Assembly (NCBI GenBank): GCA_002314195.1
Contig: DCCQ01000053.1
Location: 1-9,027, forward strand
Source: Bacteroidales bacterium UBA1077
GTDB lineage: Bacteria > Bacteroidota > Bacteroidia > Bacteroidales > UBA932
Reading direction: 5' to 3'
DNA length: 9,027 bases
The first letter of the stretch is position 1. Each line of letters starts with the position of its first letter. Made by a program: the position numbers and the translations under genes. This document shows, one piece after another, positions 1-5,519 of this stretch. Under the pieces are notes generated by a model. That model did not search any database, was not told the origin of the DNA, and saw only the letters and a list, made by a program, of their open reading frames with translations.

Positions 1-545
1 TGGTCCGTGGCGAGAAACTGATGATTGTGAAGAACTGCTACCAGTTCCTCAATGACGTCAAAGGAATGGACTATATCGCCAACGGTGACATCGCCAAGTT
101 GGTGTCCATAAGGAATTTCGAGGAACGTTACGGCCTCCATTTCGCTGACGCCCGCCTTTCGTTCCCGGACTACGATGACACCGAGATCGTCGCCAAAGTC
201 TGCCTGGATACCCTTGAGTCCGAGTCCGCCTCACTGAGCTACGAGCAGCAGAACCGGCTCTACAACGGAGTCAACGAGGACTACGCTGACATCCCGACCA
301 AGAAAAAGCGTTACGAAGCCGTCCGCGAGGACCCTTACTACAACGCCCTCCAGCTCAAGTATGCCAACGCCATCACCTGCCACAAAAGCCAAGGCGGCCA
401 ATGGAGCTGTGTCTTCATTGACAACCCGTTCTGGCAGGACGAACTCACCGTCGATGACCTAAAATGGCTGTACACCGCCCTCACCCGCGCCACCGGCAAG
501 GTCTATCTCGTCAACTTCAAGGACGAGTACTTCGCTTCAAGGTGA
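1..545 (+). CDS. RecD/UvrD-like DNA helicase, C-terminal part (5' truncated)
   Basis: This is the last 180 codons of a superfamily 1 DNA helicase; the gene begins to the left of the window and the first full codon is at base 3. The ATG at 21 is probably internal, because the residues just before it (VRGEKL) continue the pattern 'GE-K-LMIVKNCY', which resembles the conserved 'GD-LMV-KNNY' segment of RecD-like ATPases. Near the C-terminus, 'ITCHKSQGGQW' (bases 375-407) matches helicase motif V, and 'WLYTALTRAT' (about 466-495) matches motif VI with its arginine. Together they form the UvrD_C_2-type end of the protein. Such enzymes translocate on single-stranded DNA using ATP and unwind duplexes in repair or recombination. 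Walker A and B lie outside the window, so I cannot say whether it is a RecD subunit or a stand-alone RecD-like helicase. Nothing links it to the defence operon 3.7 kb downstream. Confidence 0.8.
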   Translation, partial: VRGEKLMIVKNCYQFLNDVKGMDYIANGDIAKLVSIRNFEERYGLHFADARLSFPDYDDTEIVAKVCLDTLESESASLSYEQQNRLYNGVNEDYADIPTKKKRYEAVREDPYYNALQLKYANAITCHKSQGGQWSCVFIDNPFWQDELTVDDLKWLYTALTRATGKVYLVNFKDEYFASR

Positions 546-599
546 TTTGCATAGATTGGGTGCATATTTTTATAAAATGTGCACTAATTTCATGCAAAT
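545..599. terminator. 55-bp imperfect palindrome, possible terminator after the helicase gene
   Basis: The segment folds about a single centre at base 572. The outer arms, ATTTGCAT (545-552) and ATGCAAAT (592-599), are perfect inverted repeats. The inner arms, 560-570 and 574-584, pair over 11 positions including one G-U, with a 3-base TAT loop. The 7-bp zone between the arms pairs partially. The left arm starts on the last base of the helicase stop codon, and the inner stem is followed by TAATTT. Placement at the gene end suggests transcription termination, but the stem is AT-rich and the T tract poor. An operator-like role for the next gene is also possible. Confidence 0.4.
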
Positions 600-647
600 A
601 TTAAATAAATCTGCGTTATTTTCGTGCAAAGATGCTATACCCCGCTG

Positions 648-678
648 TTGCGGAATGGGGAAATTTTCCATAACTTGG
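648..678 (+). promoter_or_regulatory. Weak candidate -33/-7 promoter for the DPP IV gene
   Basis: TTG at 648-650, a 20-bp spacer, and TAACTTGG at 671-678 fit the Bacteroidota pattern TTTG-N19..21-TAnnTTTG with one mismatch in the -7 box. Transcription would start near 683, leaving a leader of only about 15-20 nt before the chosen ATG. This is a pattern match only, and AT-rich DNA here offers other partial matches. Confidence 0.25.
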
Positions 679-699
679 GGTGATGATCTGAAAATATTT

Positions 700-2829
700 A
701 TGAATATGAATAAAATTTTTACGGCTTTGGTTTTTATGCTGTCTCTGAGCGCTTCAGCGGAGGATTTTAAGGAAGTTCCCAAGGCCTGGAAATGGGTGGG
801 GAAGAACGAGGTGGCGTTGACTTACGATCACTCTTTCACGGGGAATAAGGATTTCTCTGTCAATGCTGTGACCGGGAAAGTGACAGAGGGAATATGCTAT
901 CCTGCGAAGTTCACGGAATTTCCGTTCAGGCCTGAGGGTGCGGTCAACCTGACATATTCACCGGACTCCACCAAGATGGCGTTCACGAGGGACAACAATC
1001 TTTGGGTGGTGGACATTGCCACGAAAGGGGAGACGCAACTGACGTTCGACGGGTCGGATGTGATTCTGAACGGCTACTCATCGTGGGTATATTACGAGGA
1101 GATTCTGGGCCGGCCTACCCATTACCGAGCCTTTTGGTGGTCTCCTGATTCGCGCAAGATCGGGTTCTATCGCTTTGACAATTCGGAGGTTCCGGTTTTT
1201 CCGATATATTCGCCGTTCGCGCGGGACGCAGACCGTTCGGGGATGGGGTTGGCATATTCACAGAACGCCGGGGCGGCTGTCGCATTGCCGAACGTCTCTC
1301 CGACGGGAGGGTCGGTCCGCATGACCCGCTATCCTAAATGCGGTGACAACAACCCTAAGGTTCGCATCGGGATCGTGGATGTCCAGGAGGGCAAGACTGC
1401 TTGGGCGGACTTCGATGAGAATGACGACCAGTATTTCGGGACTCCGTTCTGGGGAGCCGGCAGCGAGGCCTTTTATATTCAAAGGGAACCGAGGACGCAG
1501 AACACTCTTGACCTTTATGCCGTGTCACCGGTTGACGGGACGAAGAAGCACATCTACCACGAGTCCTACAAGACATGGCTCGACTGGATCGACGGGATGC
1601 TGTTCGGGCGGGACGGAATCTACATGGTCCGCTCGTTTGAAACTGATTGGCAGCAAATATATTACCTCTCTTATGACGGTTCTGTCTTGAAGCGGTTGAC
1701 GGATGGGGAGAACTGGCGGATGTCGCTTGTGGACGTGAAGGAAGGCAAGGCGATGAAAGGCTTTGATGGTGGTTCGTCGGAGGTTTTGTTCGTCGCGGAG
1801 CGTGACTCCCGCGTTCGCAGCGGGCTATATTCAGTCTGCAAAGGGGTGATCAGGAATATCTCGGATCCAGACATGCACGTCACTTCTGTGCGGGTCTCTC
1901 CGGACCAGAGGTATGCCATCGCTTCTGCCAGCAATTCAAGGACTCCGAATCAGGTTTGGATCTATGATTTGAAGAAGTCGGTGAAGTCTTTCAAGGTGGC
2001 TGACATGGCCGGGGAGAATTTCAATGCTTCGAAATATGCTCTTCCTGAACAAATTACCATGACGACCAAGGACGGGTTTGAACTTCCTGCGATGATTGTC
2101 TATCCTAAGGATTTCGATGCGTCCATGAAATACCCTGTCCATGTGGACATCTATGGTGGCCCGGATTCCCCACAGGTGATTGACAGGTTCCGCGGTCCGG
2201 CATATTACCAATGGTATGCGGAGAACGGAATCATCGAGGTTGTCGCGGACTGCCGGGCTTCCGGTCATAACGGCCGCAAAGGTCTGGACCAGATCTACAG
2301 GCGTCTGGACGAGCGGGAGGTGCTGGATTTCGTGGAGTGGGCTGAATATCTCAAATCGCTTCCTTACGTGCAGGGCGACAAGATCGGTGTCGAGGGATTC
2401 TCGTTCGGTGGCACGATGACCGCGCTTCTGGTCATGAAACACCCGGACGCTTTTCACTATGGAATCGCTGGAGGAGGAGTCTATGACTGGGCTCTTTACG
2501 ACACTCACTACACGGAGCGCTTTATGGACACCCCTGCCAACAACCCTGAGGGCTACGCTTCGACCAAGACCATCGCCAGCGCGGAGAACTATCCGGTCAC
2601 GGAGAAGAACTACGATGGCTCCGTGATGCTTAAGATCACCCACGGAACCGGTGATGACAACGTGCACTTCCAGAGCACATTGCTGCTGGTGGACGCGCTT
2701 CAGAAGGCTGGCAAGAAGTTCGATCTGATGATCTATCCGGACGGAATGCACGGCTATCGTGGCTACCAAGGCCGGCATTTTGGCGAGGCCAACCGCGCGT
2801 TCTGGCTCAAGTACCTCAAAGGAGAGTAG
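700..2829 (+). CDS. Dipeptidyl peptidase IV, secreted S9 serine protease
   Basis: A complete prolyl dipeptidyl aminopeptidase that removes X-Pro or X-Ala dipeptides from peptide N-termini, in these bacteria usually in the periplasm or at the outer membrane. From the ATG at 700 it is 709 residues, close to the ~720 of Porphyromonas gingivalis DPP IV. The start was chosen because it gives a signal peptide (MNMNKIFTALVFMLSLSASA, then ED); ATG 706 works equally well. The N-terminal half is the beta-propeller, with the DPP IV-defining Glu pair at residues 133-134 ('YYEEI') that binds the substrate amino terminus. The C-terminal alpha/beta hydrolase has 'YGGP', nucleophile Ser568 in GFSFGG, the pocket segment 'YDTHYTERFM' (600-609), Asp652 in HGTGDDNVHF and His684 in 'GMHGY'. 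The Asp-to-His spacing (32) equals that of human DPP4. The nucleophile elbow has Phe where many homologues have Trp and Tyr. The frame is also open upstream to 547, but that stretch lacks protein-like character. Likely role: peptide scavenging. Confidence 0.93.
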   Translation: MNMNKIFTALVFMLSLSASAEDFKEVPKAWKWVGKNEVALTYDHSFTGNKDFSVNAVTGKVTEGICYPAKFTEFPFRPEGAVNLTYSPDSTKMAFTRDNNLWVVDIATKGETQLTFDGSDVILNGYSSWVYYEEILGRPTHYRAFWWSPDSRKIGFYRFDNSEVPVFPIYSPFARDADRSGMGLAYSQNAGAAVALPNVSPTGGSVRMTRYPKCGDNNPKVRIGIVDVQEGKTAWADFDENDDQYFGTPFWGAGSEAFYIQREPRTQNTLDLYAVSPVDGTKKHIYHESYKTWLDWIDGMLFGRDGIYMVRSFETDWQQIYYLSYDGSVLKRLTDGENWRMSLVDVKEGKAMKGFDGGSSEVLFVAERDSRVRSGLYSVCKGVIRNISDPDMHVTSVRVSPDQRYAIASASNSRTPNQVWIYDLKKSVKSFKVADMAGENFNASKYALPEQITMTTKDGFELPAMIVYPKDFDASMKYPVHVDIYGGPDSPQVIDRFRGPAYYQWYAENGIIEVVADCRASGHNGRKGLDQIYRRLDEREVLDFVEWAEYLKSLPYVQGDKIGVEGFSFGGTMTALLVMKHPDAFHYGIAGGGVYDWALYDTHYTERFMDTPANNPEGYASTKTIASAENYPVTEKNYDGSVMLKITHGTGDDNVHFQSTLLLVDALQKAGKKFDLMIYPDGMHGYRGYQGRHFGEANRAFWLKYLKGE

Positions 2830-2833
2830 TCTC

Positions 2834-2858
2834 GGTCACTGAGTTTGTCGAAGTGGCC
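2834..2858. repeat. REP-like hairpin downstream of the DPP IV gene
   Basis: Arms GGTCACT (2834-2840) and AGTGGCC (2852-2858) pair over 7 bp (one G-T) around the loop GAGTTTGTCGA. The core CACTGAGTTTGTCGAAGTG closely resembles a short palindrome (CACTGAGCTTGTCGAAGTG type) that I recall as scattered through intergenic regions of many bacterial genomes. It starts 5 bp after the DPP IV stop codon, a usual place for such elements, where they can protect mRNA 3' ends or weaken read-through. No T tract follows, so it is not a classical intrinsic terminator. Confidence 0.45.
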
Positions 2859-2890
2859 GCCTTTATGGTTCACAGGCTCACCAGTCGTAG

Positions 2891-2919
2891 ATAAGGAACA
2901 GCCCACAGGGTTTGCTTAT
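2891..2919. repeat. Imperfect hairpin upstream of the secreted-protein gene
   Basis: ATAAG (2891-2895) pairs with CTTAT (2915-2919), and CCC (2902-2904) pairs with GGG (2908-2910) around an ACA loop, with mismatched bases between. It ends 23 bp before the ATG at 2943, so it would sit in the leader of that gene or at the tail of the DPP IV transcript. It has no T tract. The rest of the 113-bp gap shows no convincing -33/-7 promoter. Confidence 0.2.
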
Positions 2920-2942
2920 GTGACAGTAATGTACCAAGTAAC

Positions 2943-4163
2943 ATGATAAAGAACATTCAAATTATATTTTCGTCTTTCGCCTTGTTGGCGGCCGCTTCGT
3001 CATTCTGCGCCGCCCAGGAGGTGACACGCAGCGCCCAGATTCCCGGACTGCGTCCGTATAAGATTGATTTGGAATATATCACCAAGGCTGAAAAGGACTC
3101 TGTGCGTATGGTGGCCGAACTCTGGAAAGGCTACGTGGAATCATTTACATCTTCTGCAGACGAGACCAGAAGGCGTTCGTACTGGGTGGACGGATCACCT
3201 GACTACCTCCAGGAGTTTGATGACGGAAACCTGCTCTACTCCTCATTCCGCGAGAATCGCATTCTGGACATCCGGAAACTTGGCGAAGGAACCTACGAAC
3301 TGATAGCCGCCACGTTCAGCAAACTTCCTGGCGAAGACTACGAAGGATGGATGGAAACCGTCTTCCGTGTCTGCGCGAAGGCTGTCGCTCCCGGCAACGG
3401 AGGCAAAGACAATCCGTTCCGCCTGTGCAACTGGCTTGACGCGGAACTCCCTGCCTTGACGAAAACCAGTTTCAAAGGCATTGAATATTACAGCTTTTCT
3501 GACAGTAAAGTCCCCAAGCGCACCGCTTCACGACTGTCTGCCTTTGCCAGAACTTTCATCAATGAATATGCTCCCGATTTCTCCGGCCCGATCCGTTATG
3601 TGGTGGCTCCGTCCATTGACCAGTGCGAACGCCTGTCCGGCATGCTGTTCAACGCATATTCAAACCCTCTGATGAGTTCGGTGTCCGGAAAGACCTCAGA
3701 CAGGGCATTCTATGGCCGGACATTCGGCTCTGACACAGTCTTGTCGAATTATTGGGACGACAGGCGCGATGCCGCCCTTCTGCTTCTCCGCTCAGCATGG
3801 CCGAAAGCGTTGCCGATGATTCAGGAAGGCGTCGCGGCCTATCATGGCGGGTACATGGATCTGTCATATTCAGACATTAAATCCTCGCTCAGGCGTTACC
3901 TTGCCGGAAAGAAGGAACTTGATCTTTCCGATGATGACAATTTCTACGATCTTGCCATTCCGGTGGCCGGAAAGGATGGCGTGACGTCCGCTGTTGTCCC
4001 TCTTGAAGGCCTGATCGGTGCCGCCATTGTCGAATATTCCCTGACCCAAAACGGCCACGGATTGGTTTGCCGCCTGCTTGAGTGCGGAAGCTACGCTGAC
4101 ATATTCAAAACCCTCGGCATTCCTTCCTCTGACATCAATGATTTCATCCGCGGAATCCTTTGA
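2943..4163 (+). CDS. Secreted protein of unknown function, peptidase MA-like fold with missing zinc motif (tentative)
   Basis: A 406-residue exported protein that I do not recognise firmly. The first ~24 residues form a signal peptide (MIKNIQ, a hydrophobic run, then 'SSFCAAQ'), with likely cleavage around the Ala-Ala-Gln; the Cys there lacks a proper lipobox. The first half of the mature part ('LWKGYVES', 'YWVDGSPDY', 'ILDIRKLGEGTYEL') looks like an alpha/beta domain. The second half contains 'LPMIQEGVAAYHGG' (residues 290-303), which resembles the stretch in secreted gluzincin metallopeptidases where the third zinc ligand Glu sits ('LLSEGLA-WLGG' type). The expected HExxH about 18 residues earlier is absent: that place reads 'RDAALLLL' (275-282). 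If the match is right, the protein is a non-catalytic member. It lies 113 bp after the DPP IV gene, possibly co-transcribed, and 121 bp before the BREX operon, with which it shares no evident function. No terminator hairpin is visible after it. Confidence 0.75.
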   Translation: MIKNIQIIFSSFALLAAASSFCAAQEVTRSAQIPGLRPYKIDLEYITKAEKDSVRMVAELWKGYVESFTSSADETRRRSYWVDGSPDYLQEFDDGNLLYSSFRENRILDIRKLGEGTYELIAATFSKLPGEDYEGWMETVFRVCAKAVAPGNGGKDNPFRLCNWLDAELPALTKTSFKGIEYYSFSDSKVPKRTASRLSAFARTFINEYAPDFSGPIRYVVAPSIDQCERLSGMLFNAYSNPLMSSVSGKTSDRAFYGRTFGSDTVLSNYWDDRRDAALLLLRSAWPKALPMIQEGVAAYHGGYMDLSYSDIKSSLRRYLAGKKELDLSDDDNFYDLAIPVAGKDGVTSAVVPLEGLIGAAIVEYSLTQNGHGLVCRLLECGSYADIFKTLGIPSSDINDFIRGIL

Positions 4164-4194
4164 ACTTTCGGTTGATAATTACGCTTCTTTCTGA

Positions 4195-4224
4195 TTGTTG
4201 TCTCGAATTAATTCATTACTTTTG
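4195..4224 (+). promoter_or_regulatory. Bacteroidota-type promoter of the BREX operon
   Basis: TTG at 4195-4197 (within ATTG), a 19-bp spacer, and TACTTTTG at 4217-4224 match the Bacteroidota sigma-ABfr consensus exactly in the -7 box (TAnnTTTG) and in spacing. Transcription should start about 5-8 bp after the box, near 4229-4232, giving a leader of roughly 55 nt before brxA. That leader contains the perfect 8-bp palindrome GAGGCCTC (4246-4253) and two copies of AGAGAC (4235-4240, 4256-4261), of unknown meaning. It is the best promoter match I found. Confidence 0.65.
4205..4214. promoter_or_regulatory. Palindrome inside the BREX promoter spacer, possible operator
   Basis: GAATTAATTC is a perfect 10-bp palindrome located entirely between the -33 and -7 elements, where a bound repressor would block RNA polymerase. 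No regulator gene lies next to it in this window. A 10-bp AT-rich palindrome can arise by chance, so the operator reading is speculative. Confidence 0.25.
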
Positions 4225-4284
4225 TGTAAACCGTAGAGACCACTGGAGGCCTCGAAGAGACGGACAAACCTGACACATCAGCTA

Positions 4285-4908
4285 ATGGACAACAACAGCC
4301 AGTACACCGCAGCCCTGACAGGAGGAGGCTTCCTATTCGAGGAAACCCTTATCCTTCTGCCTTTGCTTCAGGCTCGGAACAGTGAGGAACTTCTGAAGGA
4401 GGAAAAGATCAACAACAATCTGCTGCACATCAATGCGGAGGCGGCGCGCTCGCGAAACATTCATGAGATAAGGAGACGCTATCGCGCTGTGCCTCCTTCA
4501 TTTTGGGATGACTTCAATGAGATGGGCAGGAGCGACAAGGTGGTCGCTCTTTTCTATGTGATACTGAAGACTTACAGGATCTGTTTCGACTTCCATGTGA
4601 ATGTCACCATGCGCAAATGGAACAGCGTCTCGAAGTGTTTAGACAAGGATGACCTCATGGTGGAGTTCAACGAAATCTCAGCCAAGGACGAGTTCGTTGA
4701 CTCTTGGAGCGACCTCACGAAAGGAAAGGTGGCTGGAGCGTATCTGACCATCCTGCGGAAAGTCGGCATGCTTGACATCAACAATCATTTGCAGGCTCTT
4801 TCCTGCACCAATTTCGGGTATTACCTGACGAAAGGGGAGCCTTGGTTCCTTGAAGCATGCCTTCTGCAACCCTATGAGATTGAGAATATTAAGAAATCTA
4901 TGATATGA
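4285..4908 (+). CDS. brxA: BREX system protein BrxA (DUF1819)
   Basis: First gene of the BREX phage-defence operon. The 207-residue product has the size of BrxA proteins (about 200) and their general layout: an N-terminal 'YTAALTGGGFLFEETLILLPLL' type segment (start 'YTAALTGGGF'), then 'EEKINNNLLHINAEAARSRN', and a C-terminal region with 'TKGKVAGAYLTILRKVGML' that fits a winged-helix-like end. BrxA was first predicted to be NusB-like; later structural work describes it as a small DNA-binding protein. Its exact job in exclusion is not settled, and in some systems it is dispensable. The ATG at 4285 follows a consensus promoter by about 60 bp and has no clear Shine-Dalgarno sequence, which is normal for this phylum. 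Its last bases overlap the next gene (ATGA at 4905-4908), so translation is likely coupled. Identity rests on family resemblance plus the brxA-brxB-brxC order, which together make it firm. Confidence 0.9.
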   Translation: MDNNSQYTAALTGGGFLFEETLILLPLLQARNSEELLKEEKINNNLLHINAEAARSRNIHEIRRRYRAVPPSFWDDFNEMGRSDKVVALFYVILKTYRICFDFHVNVTMRKWNSVSKCLDKDDLMVEFNEISAKDEFVDSWSDLTKGKVAGAYLTILRKVGMLDINNHLQALSCTNFGYYLTKGEPWFLEACLLQPYEIENIKKSMI

Positions 4909-5516
4909 CCATAAAAGAACTTGATGACAAACTGAACAGCCCTGGTTTCCAGGACACGGAGAACGGGGACTTGTTCTATAACTTCTTCATCTATCAGTAC
5001 CCGGCAGAGAAAGAGTACGACATCCGCAGGCAGATCCAAGAGTTCAAGGCGAACCTCATCCGTCCCGTGAACTATGTCGATGTGCTGACCCTCAATCTGT
5101 TTGAGGAGTTCTGCCATTATCTTGACCGGAAGAAGTTCCTGCGTCATCCGTCCATGCTGAAGTACCAGTTGGAGAAAGAGCGGGTCGACCCGTCCAACGC
5201 GCGGAACACCCAGGACACACTGACTCGCAACGCTCATTCACCGGAGTTTGTACGGTACATCCACCAGCGCATCATCGACCACATCACCATCAAGGATGGG
5301 TATCGCCGTCCATATGTTTTCCTGTATGGCGTCGGCAGCATGTTCCCATACCTGAGAGTCAACGAGTTCCTTGCCCTCTACGAGGACTATAACGAGACAG
5401 GGAAGTATAAGATCATCGTCTTCTATCCAGGACATAGAGATGGCAATTCGTTCAGATTGTTCGACACGCTTCCCGACAACCACACCTATCGCGCGACACT
5501 ATTAATCAATGAATAA
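4905..5516 (+). CDS. brxB: BREX system protein BrxB (DUF1788)
   Basis: Second gene of the BREX operon, 203 residues, near the usual ~190-200 of the family. The N-terminal part has the expected 'FYNFFIYQYPAEKEYDIR' segment (residues about 24-41). The C-terminal part carries the most recognisable stretches: 'YGVGSMFPYLRV' (141-152), 'IVFYPGHRDG' (171-180) and 'FRLFDTLPDNHTYRA' (about 183-197), which match the DUF1788 pattern G-GS-FP-LR, FYPG and LF--L-D--YRA. BrxB is required for defence in tested type 1 systems, but its biochemical role is unknown; the fold suggests a protein-protein or ATPase-accessory function acting with BrxC. It starts inside the brxA stop codon (4-bp ATGA overlap) and ends 3 bp before the brxC ATG, so all three proteins are probably made from one message by coupled translation. 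I see no truncation or frameshift. Confidence 0.92.
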   Translation: MTIKELDDKLNSPGFQDTENGDLFYNFFIYQYPAEKEYDIRRQIQEFKANLIRPVNYVDVLTLNLFEEFCHYLDRKKFLRHPSMLKYQLEKERVDPSNARNTQDTLTRNAHSPEFVRYIHQRIIDHITIKDGYRRPYVFLYGVGSMFPYLRVNEFLALYEDYNETGKYKIIVFYPGHRDGNSFRLFDTLPDNHTYRATLLINE

Positions 5517-5519
5517 CGT

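Noticed and set aside
617..624. TATTTTCG as a -7 box
   Set aside because: One mismatch to TAnnTTTG, and no TTG at the right distance upstream; the candidate at 671-678 fits slightly better, though also weakly.
547..699. Upstream extension of the DPP IV reading frame to the ATG at 547
   Set aside because: The extension would overlap the palindrome at 545-599, is AT-rich with no protein-like character, and would bury the clear signal peptide that begins at 700 or 706.
1936..2778. 280-codon open frame on the minus strand
   Set aside because: Antisense to the catalytic domain of DPP IV, where the plus-strand motifs are unmistakable.
4885..4910. Possible frameshift at the brxA/brxB junction
   Set aside because: The ATGA overlap at 4905-4908 is the usual arrangement for translationally coupled genes, and both products have full family length.
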